The position numbers and the translations under genes were made by a program. This document shows, one piece after another, positions 18,698 through 26,994 of a stretch of 64,000 nt of DNA. Location of the stretch: positions 33,940-97,939 of the forward strand of contig CANNIA010000011.1 in the NCBI GenBank assembly GCA_947504705.1, in the 5' to 3' direction. This DNA is from Paracoccaceae bacterium (GTDB taxonomy: Bacteria > Pseudomonadota > Alphaproteobacteria > Rhodobacterales > Rhodobacteraceae). The notes under the pieces are model-generated. The model had not been told where the DNA came from and did not search any database. It saw nothing but the letters and a program-made list of their open reading frames with translations. Each line of letters opens with the position of its first letter. Position 1 is the first letter of the stretch.

Positions 18698-19987
18698 TTG
18701 GCATTGGACACGCACCCCGCACTCGCGACCTATGACGCGCCGATGAAGGACCTGTACGAGCTGGGCGAGATGCCGCCCCTGGGCCATGTTCCGGCAAAGA
18801 TGTACACTTGGGCAATCCGGCGCGATCGCCATGGCGCACCCGATCAGGCCATGCAGCAAGAGGTGGTCGACACCTGGAAGATCGACAGCCAGGAAGTGCT
18901 GGTCATGGTGATGGCTGCGGGCGTCAACTACAACGGCGTCTGGGCCGGTCTTGGCCAGCCTGTCAGCCCGTTTGACGGCCACAAGTCGGATTATCACATC
19001 GCCGGATCGGATGCTGCCGGGATCGTTTGGGCGGTGGGTGACAAAGTCAAACGCTGGAAAGTGGGGGACGAGGTCGTCGTCCACTGCAATCAGGATGACG
19101 GCGATGACGAGGAATGCAACGGCGGCGACCCGATGTTTTCCCCCAGCCAGCGGATTTGGGGGTATGAGACGCCGGACGGATCCTTCGCGCAGTTCACGCG
19201 GGTGCAGGCGCAGCAGTTGATGCCGCGGCCTAAGCATCTGACCTGGGAGGAATCAGCTTGCTACACGCTGACGCTGGCGACGGCTTACCGGATGCTGTTC
19301 GGCCATGCGCCGCATGACCTACAGCCCGGGCAGAATGTACTGGTCTGGGGGGCGTCAGGCGGACTTGGGTCCTATGCGGTCCAACTGGCGAACACGGCGG
19401 GGGCGAATGCGATTGGCGTGATCTCGGACGAATCAAAGCGCGATTTCGTCATGGGGCTGGGCGCCAAGGGCGTGATCAACCGCAACGATTTCAAATGCTG
19501 GGGGCAGCTCCCTACGGTCAACAGCGAAGAATACAACACTTGGCTGAAAGAGGCCCGCAAGTTCGGCAAGGCGATCTGGGACATCACCGGCAAGGGCGTG
19601 AACGTCGACATCGTTTTTGAGCATCCAGGTGAGGCGACGTTCCCGGTGTCCTCGCTGGTCTGCAAAAAGGGCGGCATGGTGGTCATCTGTGCCGGGACCA
19701 GCGGGTTCAACTGCACCTTTGACGTGCGCTATATGTGGATGCACCAAAAGCGCCTGCAGGGGTCGCATTTTGCCCACCTGAAGCAGGCGGCCGCGGCGAA
19801 CAAGCTGATGGTCGAGCGCCGCCTTGACCCCTGCATGTCCGAGGTCTTCCCTTGGGCGGAAATCCCGAAAGCGCACATGCTGATGTGGAAGAACCAGCAC
19901 AAGCCGGGGAACATGGCGGTTCTCGTTCAAGCGCCGCGCACCGGCCTGAGGACCTTTGAAGATACTCTGGAGGCAAGCCTCTCTTGA
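18698..19987 (+). CDS. ccr: Crotonyl-CoA carboxylase/reductase
   Basis: This 429-residue medium-chain dehydrogenase-fold enzyme reductively carboxylates crotonyl-CoA to ethylmalonyl-CoA with NADPH and CO2, the key step of the ethylmalonyl-CoA pathway. Visible signatures are GVNYNGVWAGLGQPVSPF, YHIAGSDAAGIVWAVG, the nucleotide-binding VWGASGGLGSYAVQLA and HFAHLKQAAAAN. Length and N-terminus match the Rhodobacter enzyme. The start is TTG 18698 with GGAGG 6 bases upstream. It pairs functionally with ecm at 13334-15310. Confidence 0.96.
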   Translation: MALDTHPALATYDAPMKDLYELGEMPPLGHVPAKMYTWAIRRDRHGAPDQAMQQEVVDTWKIDSQEVLVMVMAAGVNYNGVWAGLGQPVSPFDGHKSDYHIAGSDAAGIVWAVGDKVKRWKVGDEVVVHCNQDDGDDEECNGGDPMFSPSQRIWGYETPDGSFAQFTRVQAQQLMPRPKHLTWEESACYTLTLATAYRMLFGHAPHDLQPGQNVLVWGASGGLGSYAVQLANTAGANAIGVISDESKRDFVMGLGAKGVINRNDFKCWGQLPTVNSEEYNTWLKEARKFGKAIWDITGKGVNVDIVFEHPGEATFPVSSLVCKKGGMVVICAGTSGFNCTFDVRYMWMHQKRLQGSHFAHLKQAAAANKLMVERRLDPCMSEVFPWAEIPKAHMLMWKNQHKPGNMAVLVQAPRTGLRTFEDTLEASLS

Positions 19988-20114
19988 TAGCGACAGCCTT
20001 AATCGCGAATTAACCCTCGTCGTGGATATCTGTGCTTAGGTTTGGGGGGCTGCCAGTTGGTGGCCTTCCGCAATGGGCCAGACCGGCCCGGCACGATTTC
20101 GGTCCGAGGGGTAG

Positions 20115-20300
20115 ATGCGTCACGATTGGATCCTGGATGTCCTGACGGATCTTCATGCTTATGCCTGCCGGAACGAATTGCCGGGCCTTGCCGACAAGGT
20201 TGAGGCAGCGCTTGATGCGGCCCTGCGTGAGATCTCGGGGCAGGAGGACGCAGAAACGGGTGCCGTGCTTCGTCTTTTCAAGCGGGGTCGGGCGCATTAG
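20115..20300 (+). CDS. Small conserved cytosolic protein
   Basis: The 61-residue, mostly helical protein (ILDVLTDLHAYACRNELPGLADKVEAAL and so on) starts at an ATG with GAGGGG 5 bases upstream. Its regular heptad-like pattern and acidic middle suggest a short helical hairpin. I recall such small proteins upstream of RecD-like helicase genes in Rhodobacterales but know no function. The helicase gene begins 41 bp downstream, so cotranscription is likely. Confidence 0.65.
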   Translation: MRHDWILDVLTDLHAYACRNELPGLADKVEAALDAALREISGQEDAETGAVLRLFKRGRAH

Positions 20301-20341
20301 CTGGCCTACCGCTTTCCGGCGGGGCGGGCTATGGTCCGCCG

Positions 20342-21889
20342 ATGCAGGCCCCCGCGCTGACCTTTTCCGATGACCAGGCAGATGCCTATGACCGGCTGAC
20401 CGCCGCTTTTGTTGGTGCGGGCGTCGATATGGTCGAGGGCGCGCTATCTCCGATGGCCGAAGGACAGAACACTGTCTTGGCTGTGGTCGGTAAGGCTGGA
20501 TCGGGCAAGACCATGCTTTTGGCCGAGCTCTACCGGGGCATGAAGGCTGCCGGGGTCGAGGTCATCTCGGGCGACTACGAAGGCCGCAAGCGCAAGGACC
20601 GCCGGACGCTCGCGATTCTGGCCCCGACGAACAAGGCGGCAAGTGTCTTGCGGCTGCGTGGGGTGCCCGCCACCACGATCCACCGCATCCTCTACACCCC
20701 GGTCTATCACCCGGAATACGAAAAGGTTGCCGAATGGCTCGCGGGAACTGGCACGCGGCCGGTTATCGAGGGGATGACCGATGTGGCGCTTGACCGGGCC
20801 TTTGCCTTTTACCAGCAAGTGGCCTCGATCCCCGGTGCCTTGGCCGCAGCTGGGCTGAAGGGCAGCGATTTCATCACCGGCTGGAAGCGGAGGGAAGAGC
20901 CGCTGGATATCGGCTTTGTCGACGAAAGCTCGATGCTGGACGACCGCGCGCTGGGGGATCTGCGCGAAATCTTCCCGACATTGGTGCTGTTTGGCGATCC
21001 CGCACAGCTGGCACCCGTGGGGTCTTCGGGCGAGATGGTGTTCGACAAGTTGGGCGAGAGCCGCAGGCTGGTGCTGAGCCGAATCCACCGGCAGGCCGAG
21101 GATAACCCGATCCTCGATCTCGCGCATGCCTTGGGCGATGACCGGCTGGGGTTCGAAGAGTTCGAGGCGATGGTTCAAGCCAAAGCGCGGGAGGATGACC
21201 GCGTGGTCTGGGCCGAGCGGGTCGAGGCGGGGCTGATGGCGCGATCGCCGGTCCTTGTCTGGCGCAATGCGACGCGGGTGCGGTTGATCCAGGCCTTCCG
21301 CAATGCGTTCGGCGCGCCTGAGGATGAACTCTTGCCGGGGGAACCGCTGATCTGCGATGGGATCGAACTGCCCTTGAAGCATCGCAAGAAACGGATCGAT
21401 CTTGAGGCTCGGGGACTGATCAAGGGCGCTCAGGTGATCTATCTCGGCCCCGGCAACCGCCCCGGCTTTGCCCGGCTGCATGTGGTGGGGGCGGAAGAGC
21501 CACAGGTTTCGGCGGCCAGCATCATCAAGATCGAAAAGCCGGATGAGGAGGAACCCTTCATCCCCTCGGCCGCCACGATGGGTGCGGCCTTTCTGCATGG
21601 CGCAGCGGTGACGATCCACAAGGCTCAAGGCAGCCAGTGGGAGGAAGTGCAGGTCTTCGCCCCCGACCTTTACGCCGCCGCCCAATCCGGGCGCAGCGAG
21701 GCCGGGGTTCCCCTGTGGAAGCGCCTCGCTTATGTCGCGATCACAAGGGCGCAGCATCGGCTGTATTGGGTGGTGCGGAACCGGCTGGCGCGACCGGCCT
21801 CGCCCCTGTCGGTCGAGGATCTGAAGCGCGAACCCGCACCCTTTGCCTTGGGTGAGGCTTCCCCTTCCGCTGCGGGCGATCTAGGATAG
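20342..21889 (+). CDS. RecD-like ATP-dependent DNA helicase
   Basis: This 515-residue superfamily 1 helicase has the order expected for RecD/TraA-like enzymes: Walker A AVVGKAGSGKTML (about residues 44-56), AILAPTNKAASVLR, Walker B FVDESSMLDDRALGDL, LFGDPAQLAPVG, and the UvrD-C2 segment AVTIHKAQGSQWEEV with a final LAYVAITRAQHRLYWV. It is far shorter than RecD2 with N-terminal repeats, so it is a stand-alone helicase core. The role is probably DNA repair or recombination; no RecBC partner is in the window. Confidence 0.9.
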   Translation: MQAPALTFSDDQADAYDRLTAAFVGAGVDMVEGALSPMAEGQNTVLAVVGKAGSGKTMLLAELYRGMKAAGVEVISGDYEGRKRKDRRTLAILAPTNKAASVLRLRGVPATTIHRILYTPVYHPEYEKVAEWLAGTGTRPVIEGMTDVALDRAFAFYQQVASIPGALAAAGLKGSDFITGWKRREEPLDIGFVDESSMLDDRALGDLREIFPTLVLFGDPAQLAPVGSSGEMVFDKLGESRRLVLSRIHRQAEDNPILDLAHALGDDRLGFEEFEAMVQAKAREDDRVVWAERVEAGLMARSPVLVWRNATRVRLIQAFRNAFGAPEDELLPGEPLICDGIELPLKHRKKRIDLEARGLIKGAQVIYLGPGNRPGFARLHVVGAEEPQVSAASIIKIEKPDEEEPFIPSAATMGAAFLHGAAVTIHKAQGSQWEEVQVFAPDLYAAAQSGRSEAGVPLWKRLAYVAITRAQHRLYWVVRNRLARPASPLSVEDLKREPAPFALGEASPSAAGDLG

Positions 21890-21911
21890 CGCGAAGATAA
21901 GGGAGGGTCAG

Positions 21912-22148
21912 ATGGCCTTGGTATTCGTCCAGTTTCGCTGCACCCCCGGTCAGACCTATGACGTCGCCAATGCGATCTGGGACCGGGAAGTGGTAAGCGA
22001 ACTTTATTCCACCAGCGGTGACTATGACCTGATTGCCAAGGTCTATATCCCGGATGGCGAGGATACCGGGCATTATCTGTCGTCGAAGCTCTTCGACATT
22101 CCAGGTATCCAGCGCACGCTGACCACGATGACGTTCAAAGCGTTCTGA
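21912..22148 (+). CDS. Stand-alone Lrp/AsnC ligand-binding (RAM) domain protein
   Basis: The 78-residue protein matches only the C-terminal effector-binding half of Lrp/AsnC regulators: ALVFVQFRCTPGQTYDVANAI, then VVSELYSTSGDYDLIAKVYIP and a closing IPGIQRTLTTMTFKAF. There is no DNA-binding helix-turn-helix. Such single-domain proteins form dimers or decamers that bind amino acids and may modulate full-length Lrp proteins. GGAGGG lies 6-11 bases before the ATG. It is 22 bp after the helicase gene. Confidence 0.85.
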   Translation: MALVFVQFRCTPGQTYDVANAIWDREVVSELYSTSGDYDLIAKVYIPDGEDTGHYLSSKLFDIPGIQRTLTTMTFKAF

Positions 22149-22185
22149 TCGCCTTCGCGATCGGGCAAGGCGTTCCAAGGGCCAA

Positions 22186-22231
22186 ATTTCTTAAGGAAGA
22201 AATATGTCAAAATCCTTGCTTAAGGATTTTG
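22186..22231. terminator. Two hairpins between convergent genes
   Basis: Hairpin one pairs ATTTCTT (22186-22192) with AAGAAAT (22197-22203) around a 4-base loop. Hairpin two pairs CAAAATCCTT (22208-22217) with AAGGATTTTG (22222-22231) around GCTT. They fill the space between the plus-strand RAM-domain gene and minus-strand pyrD. The A/T-rich stem sides give U tracts on both strands, so this is a likely bidirectional terminator. The stems resemble those of the palindrome cluster at 33052. Confidence 0.65.
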
Positions 22232-22232
22232 G

Positions 22233-23288
22233 TCAGAGCCAGGCGTCGCGACCAGTGCCTGTGGCGTCGGCGACATTGGTAAAGCCGTCGCGGACAAGAA
22301 GCGCATCAAGTCCGTTGGCAATCTGCGGGATTAGCGAGATCCCTTGATAAATCATGGCCGAATAGACCTGCACCGCCGAAGCCCCGGCGCGGATTTTTTC
22401 ATAAGCCTGCTCGGGGTTCGAGATGCCGCCGACACCGATCAGGGGCAGCCTGCCTTCGGTCAGCTTGGACAACTGCGCCAGTACGCGGGTAGACTTTTCG
22501 AACAATGGTGCTCCGGAAAGGCCACCCGTTTCGCCTTTGCTTGAAGAAATCAAACCTTCACGCGAAAGCGTGGTGTTGGTGGCGATGATGCCGGAAAGGC
22601 CCGAGGCGAGGGCGACTTCGGCAATCTGGGTAAGCTCATCGGGGGTCAGATCGGGGGCGATCTTCAGGAAAATCGGGATCTTTCGATCAAGGGTGGCGCG
22701 GGTCTCCATCACTCCGGCAAGGAGGGCTGCAAGAGCTGCGGGACCCTGCAGGTCGCGCAGTTTCTCGGTGTTGGGCGAGCTGACATTGACGGTGGCGAAA
22801 TCGACATGCGGGCCGCAGATGGCAAGCACCCTGGCGAAATCTGCGGCGCGGGTCTCACTGGTCTTGTTCGCGCCGAGGTTCAGGCCGACGGGCACCGGGC
22901 CGGGTTTGCGCGCGGCAAGGCGGGCGGCGATGGCCTCGGCCCCTTCGTTATTGAAGCCGAAGCGGTTGATCACGGCACGGTCGTCGGTCAGCCGGAACAG
23001 GCGCGGTTTCGGGTTGCCGGGCTGTGGCAGAGGCGTGGCTGCGCCGACTTCGATAAAGCCGAAACCTGCACGTGAAAGCGGCGCGATGGCGGTGGCGTTC
23101 TTGTCACAGCCTGCCGCCAACCCGATTGGGTTTTGCAGGGAAAGCCCAGCGACTGCCGTCGCAAGGCGCGGCGAGGTCACGACGCCCGGCAAAGGAACCA
23201 GCCCGGCACGCAGGGCGAGAAGGGATAGCCGGTGGGCACGCTCGGGGTCAAAGCGGTGTAGAAGGGCAAGGCCCGCGCGTTCGATCAT
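22233..23288 (-). CDS. pyrD: Dihydroorotate dehydrogenase (quinone), class 2
   Basis: The 351-residue enzyme oxidises dihydroorotate to orotate in pyrimidine synthesis, passing electrons to quinone. The N-terminal amphipathic helix ([25 protein letters not shown]) is the class 2 membrane-binding extension. FMN and catalytic segments are [36 protein letters not shown] (catalytic Ser) and [29 protein letters not shown] 23288 is preferred; a TTG at 23294 is also in frame and overlaps the upstream stop. It follows the DUF952 gene directly. Confidence 0.95.
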   Translation of the reverse strand: MIERAGLALLHRFDPERAHRLSLLALRAGLVPLPGVVTSPRLATAVAGLSLQNPIGLAAGCDKNATAIAPLSRAGFGFIEVGAATPLPQPGNPKPRLFRLTDDRAVINRFGFNNEGAEAIAARLAARKPGPVPVGLNLGANKTSETRAADFARVLAICGPHVDFATVNVSSPNTEKLRDLQGPAALAALLAGVMETRATLDRKIPIFLKIAPDLTPDELTQIAEVALASGLSGIIATNTTLSREGLISSSKGETGGLSGAPLFEKSTRVLAQLSKLTEGRLPLIGVGGISNPEQAYEKIRAGASAVQVYSAMIYQGISLIPQIANGLDALLVRDGFTNVADATGTGRDAWL

Positions 23289-23290
23289 GG

Positions 23291-23629
23291 TCAAAAGAGG
23301 CCTTCAGGGAAGATGTGGCCGGTGGCGCCAAGGGGCAGCGACTTGTCCCAGACGACCTCGTCCAGCGTCAGCGCGCGGTAAAGATGGGGGAAAAACTGTC
23401 CGCCACGTGAAGTTTCCCATTTCAAGGCAGCGCCAAGCCGGTCGGGGTCGAAGGCGACCAGCACAAGGTCGCTTTCCGTGGCAAACCATTTCGCCGCAGT
23501 CTCGGCCACCTGGGCGGGGGTCGAGAAATGGATGAAGCCGTCCGCCAGATCGATGGGCGCGCCAAGCGTTTCACCGGCGGCACGGAAGGCATCCCATTCA
23601 GGGCGGCGAAGGATCTTCAGGATCAACAT
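23291..23629 (-). CDS. DUF952 family protein
   Basis: The 112-residue protein has the DUF952 pattern: [17 protein letters not shown] at the start, [20 protein letters not shown] in the middle, and [20 protein letters not shown] at the end. The family has an ADP-ribosyltransferase-like fold with no established activity that I know of. In alphaproteobacteria it commonly lies just before pyrD, as here, in the same transcript. A longer reading frame upstream exists but ATG 23629 fits the family start. Confidence 0.85.
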   Translation of the reverse strand: MLILKILRRPEWDAFRAAGETLGAPIDLADGFIHFSTPAQVAETAAKWFATESDLVLVAFDPDRLGAALKWETSRGGQFFPHLYRALTLDEVVWDKSLPLGATGHIFPEGLF

Positions 23630-23782
23630 GGGCGCGGGAATAGCGGCGATTGGCCAAGCTGGCAATGCTTTGCCACTTGTCATGCCCCTGAGACCCGAAG
23701 GCGGGATCAAGCTTTGACAGCCATGGCACCCCGGGCGCAGACTTCCGGCATTGCAGAAAGCCAATCACGAAGGAGAACCGCG

Positions 23783-25282
23783 ATGAGAGGAATTTCAAGA
23801 CTTGCTGTTCTGGCGGCGCTGGCCGCAGGCCCGGTCGGGGCGGAGACGGTCAAGTTGACACTTCTGGGCGTGGGCGACATCTACAACTTCGAGGAAGAAG
23901 ATGGACGCGGCGGGTTTGCCCGGCTGAACGCGGTTGCGAAGGCCGAACGCGCGGCGAATCCGAACACGCTTTACCTGTTCAACGGGGACATGCTGTCGCC
24001 CTCACTCGCCTCGGGGTTCGACAAGGGGCGGAACACCGTGGATTTCACCAACCTCGTGCCCTTCGATCTTGCTGTGCCGGGCAACCATGAATTCGACTTT
24101 GGCCCCGAGAATTTCGCCGAAAAACTGGCCGCGTCGAAATACCCCTGGGCCGCGATCAACATCACCAATGGCGACGGCTCGCCCGTGGCGGGTCTGGGTG
24201 GTGTGACGGTCAAAGAGGTTGGCGGCTTGAAAGTTGCGCTGATCCCGGTTGCGCAGGATACCTCGCCCGAAGTGTCTTCCACGGGCAGCCTGAAGTTCGG
24301 GCCGACGGTGGATATGGGCATCGCAGCGGCGGAACAGGCGCGGTCGGACGGGGCGGATATCGTCGTCGGTGTCGTCCAGACCAGTATGGAGAACGACAGG
24401 GTGCTGATCGCCTCTCATGCCTTTGACGTGATCCTTTCGGGCGACGACCATTCCTATGCCACCGCCTATGACGGCGTTACGGCCTATGTCGAGACGAGCA
24501 TCGACGGGCAGTTCCTGACGCCCATCGATCTGATGGTCGAGGTCGAGGTGGATGACGAAGGCAAGCGCCAGATCAGCTGGACACCAGGCTTTCGTTTCAT
24601 CGACACCGCGACGGTTACACCGGACCCGGAGTCGGTCGCCATGGCCGATGCCCTGCGCGCCGGAATGGACCAGACGCTGGATGTCGAGATCGGTACCGTG
24701 GAGGCCACGCTGGACAGCCGCCGCAACGTGGTGCGCAGCGAGGAAGCCACGATGGGCAACCTCATCACCGATGCGATGCGCGATGCGACGGGTGCGGACA
24801 TCGCGATGATGAACGGGGGCGGCATTCGCGGCGACACGACCTATGATGCAGGCCGCAAGTTGACGCGGCGGAATATCCTGACAGAGCTGCCATTTGGCAA
24901 CGTGACGGTGGTGACCGAACTCCCCGGCAGCCAGATTCTGTTGGCGCTGGAGAATGGGGTCAGCGCGGTGGAAAAAGGTGCGGGGCGCTTCCCGCAAGTG
25001 TCGGGTCTGACCTATGCCTTTGATGGGACGGCCCCGGCTGGGTCGCGGGTCAGCGAAGTGATGGTCGGCGGCGCGCCCTTGGAGGCGGGCAAGCTCTATA
25101 GGGTCGCGGTCAACGATTACATTCTGGGCGGCGGCGATGGCTATGACGCGCTGGGCGGCGGGCGGATCGTGACGGATGGGCCAACCGGTAGCCTCGTGGC
25201 CAATGATGTCATGGCCTATGTCGAGAAGCTGGGAATCGTGAACCTTGGTGTCGAGGGCCGTATCAAGAAGCTGGGGCAGTAA
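23783..25282 (+). CDS. Periplasmic 5'-nucleotidase-like protein with altered metal site
   Basis: The 499-residue protein has a Sec signal (ISRLAVLAALAAGPVGA), an N-terminal metallophosphatase domain and a C-terminal nucleotidase domain (GNLITDAMRDATGADIAMMN, then GGGIRGD). Of the dimetal motifs, GD in FNGDML and GNHE in PGNHEFDF are intact. The first motif reads GDIYN instead of D-x-H, the THxG position reads VVQTS, and the GHSx motif reads GDDH. Metal binding may therefore be altered or lost; nucleotide hydrolysis should not be assumed. GGAG lies 8 bases before the ATG. Confidence 0.8.
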   Translation: MRGISRLAVLAALAAGPVGAETVKLTLLGVGDIYNFEEEDGRGGFARLNAVAKAERAANPNTLYLFNGDMLSPSLASGFDKGRNTVDFTNLVPFDLAVPGNHEFDFGPENFAEKLAASKYPWAAINITNGDGSPVAGLGGVTVKEVGGLKVALIPVAQDTSPEVSSTGSLKFGPTVDMGIAAAEQARSDGADIVVGVVQTSMENDRVLIASHAFDVILSGDDHSYATAYDGVTAYVETSIDGQFLTPIDLMVEVEVDDEGKRQISWTPGFRFIDTATVTPDPESVAMADALRAGMDQTLDVEIGTVEATLDSRRNVVRSEEATMGNLITDAMRDATGADIAMMNGGGIRGDTTYDAGRKLTRRNILTELPFGNVTVVTELPGSQILLALENGVSAVEKGAGRFPQVSGLTYAFDGTAPAGSRVSEVMVGGAPLEAGKLYRVAVNDYILGGGDGYDALGGGRIVTDGPTGSLVANDVMAYVEKLGIVNLGVEGRIKKLGQ

Positions 25283-25296
25283 GCTTGCGACAACCG

Positions 25297-25310
25297 GGCA
25301 GGCGCCTGCC
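25297..25310. terminator. Perfect 14-bp palindrome after the nucleotidase gene
   Basis: GGCAGGCGCCTGCC is a perfect self-complementary sequence 15 bases past the upstream stop. It could end the upstream transcript, although no U tract follows. As an alternative it is close enough to the SRAP start (38 bp) to be a binding site. Confidence 0.4.
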
Positions 25311-25347
25311 AGGTTGCATTGCTTGGGGTCGCGGATAGTCTGGCGGC

Positions 25348-26004
25348 ATGTGCGGGCGTTTCACCATCACCCATCCCAATGATGCGCTGGCCGCGCTGTT
25401 CGGGGCTGTGCCGGGGAATGACCTGCCAGTGGTACCCAATTTCAACGTCTGCCCGACGAACCCGGTCGTGGTGGTGACCTCCGACGGCGGGCAGCGCAGG
25501 CTGCGGGCGATGCGCTGGGGGTTTCTGCCCAGCTGGTACAAGACCCCGAACGATGGGCCGCTGATCATCAACGCGCGGTCCGACACGGTGGCCACGAAAC
25601 CCGCCTTCCGCGAGGCGATCCGAAGCCGCCGGTGCATCGTTCCTGCCAGCGGGTTTTATGAATGGAACGAGGGCGAGGGCGGCACGCGCCTGCCATGGTA
25701 TTTCACCCGCGCCGATGGCGAACCGATGGCGCTGGCCGGGGTCTGGCAGCGTTGGGGCGAGATCGACACGATGGCAATCGTGTCGACTGAGGCGGGGCCT
25801 GGAATGACCAAAATCCACCACCGTGAGCCGGTGCTGATGGAGCGCAAGGACTGGCCCTTGTGGCTTGGCGAAGCGGGGCACGGGGCGGCGGTCTTGATGA
25901 AAGCCTCGGCCGAAGGGGTGATCGGTGCGCCCTATCGGGTGGGGATTACGGTGAATTCAAACCGGGCCGCGGGGCCGGATCTTATTGCGCCGATTGCGGC
26001 CTGA
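25348..26004 (+). CDS. SRAP (YedK/HMCES-type) abasic-site protein
   Basis: The 218-residue protein begins MCGRFTI; Cys2 is the residue that forms a thiazolidine crosslink to abasic sites in single-stranded DNA. Other active-site elements are NARSDTVATKPAFR, CIVPASGFYEW (catalytic Glu) and IHHREPVLM (His). The length is typical. It shields abasic sites in ssDNA during replication. I see no LexA-type operator in the short upstream region, but did not examine it exhaustively. Confidence 0.93.
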   Translation: MCGRFTITHPNDALAALFGAVPGNDLPVVPNFNVCPTNPVVVVTSDGGQRRLRAMRWGFLPSWYKTPNDGPLIINARSDTVATKPAFREAIRSRRCIVPASGFYEWNEGEGGTRLPWYFTRADGEPMALAGVWQRWGEIDTMAIVSTEAGPGMTKIHHREPVLMERKDWPLWLGEAGHGAAVLMKASAEGVIGAPYRVGITVNSNRAAGPDLIAPIAA

Positions 26005-26051
26005 CTTCGTGCCTGAAGTTCAGGCTCGCCTTTTGCCTTGGGGTGGCGCGA

Positions 26052-26822
26052 TCAGGCCGGATCAGCGATGACAAGCCGCGCACCTTCGCCAGCGAGATGT
26101 GCCGCAAATCCTGCCGCGGGCTCGGTATCGGTGATCAGCGTCACCCCTTCGCGCCATTCGCCGTAGACAGTCAGGGATGACCGGCCGATCTTGCTGTGGT
26201 CGGCAACGATCAGCGTCTCGGCTGACCTGCGCATCATCGCGCCGTAGATCAGACCGGGGCCGATGGCGGCGTCGCTAGGCCCTTCTTCGGTCAAGCCGCT
26301 GGCCCCAAGGATTGCCTTGCTGGCCCGATACTTCTGCAAGGCGTCGATGGTGTCGGGGCCGCTGATCAGCCCCTCTCGCCCGTCATACTGGCCGGGCAGC
26401 ATCAGGACCCGGTGCAAGGGATTGGTAGCAAGTGCTGCGGCGATGGAAAAGGCGTGGGTGATCACGGTCAGGTGGCTGTGGTCCGCCGCAAGCCGCCGCG
26501 CGACATGCAGCGTTGTCGCCCCGCCGCCGATCATCAGGATGTCGCCTGGTTCAACTAGGGCGCTGGTGCGGGCGGCAATGGCTTCGCGTTCGGCCACCAT
26601 CAACTGTTCACGTTCGGCTAGCGCGGGTTCCAGCGTCATCGGGCGCACGGCACCGCCGTAGGTGCGGTTGATCAGGCCTCGTTCCTCAAGTTCCGTAAAG
26701 TCGCGGCGGATGGTTTCGGTGGAAACCGCCAGGCGGTAGGCAATCTCGTGCACGCGCAGCGAGGGGGCCGCGCGCAGCTCGGCCACGATCCGGGCCTGAC
26801 GTTCGGATTTGCTTTGTCGCAT
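26052..26822 (-). CDS. DeoR-family transcriptional regulator, divergent from BMC operon
   Basis: The 256-residue repressor-type protein has an N-terminal HTH (LRVHEIAYRLAVSTETIRRDFTELEERGLINRTYGGAV) and a C-terminal sugar-phosphate-sensor-like domain (IGGGATTLHVARRL, MLPGQYD, GASGLTEEGPSDA, VADHSKIGR). The family usually binds a phosphorylated metabolite. The only neighbouring gene set is the microcompartment operon transcribed away from it across a 172-bp region full of inverted repeats, so it is the likely controller. A phosphorylated amino alcohol would be a natural effector; that is inference. The start is ATG 26822. Confidence 0.88.
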   Translation of the reverse strand: MRQSKSERQARIVAELRAAPSLRVHEIAYRLAVSTETIRRDFTELEERGLINRTYGGAVRPMTLEPALAEREQLMVAEREAIAARTSALVEPGDILMIGGGATTLHVARRLAADHSHLTVITHAFSIAAALATNPLHRVLMLPGQYDGREGLISGPDTIDALQKYRASKAILGASGLTEEGPSDAAIGPGLIYGAMMRRSAETLIVADHSKIGRSSLTVYGEWREGVTLITDTEPAAGFAAHLAGEGARLVIADPA

Positions 26823-26994
26823 CCTGCCGATTCCCTGTTTCGTATTGGGATCATTGCCGATTGTGGGCTTTCCCACAACTGATGCACTGCTACCCCAAGT
26901 ATATCGGGAAGAATGGGCAAAAATTGCCCGATTGACAACAAATAGCTGTTGTGATGCCATCAGAAGATGCTACGATTCGCAAGAAATCTGTGGG
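26823..26994. promoter_or_regulatory. Divergent control region of regulator and BMC operon
   Basis: Three inverted repeats are visible: TTGTGGG-CTTT-CCCACAA (26861-26878), GGGCAA-AAA-TTGCCC (26915-26929) and ACAAC-(8)-GTTGT (26935-26952). A TTGACA at 26932-26937 could be a -35 element reading towards the BMC operon, and the third repeat overlaps it, a position suited to repression. The -10 is not clear. These are candidate DeoR-family operators by position only. Confidence 0.5.
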
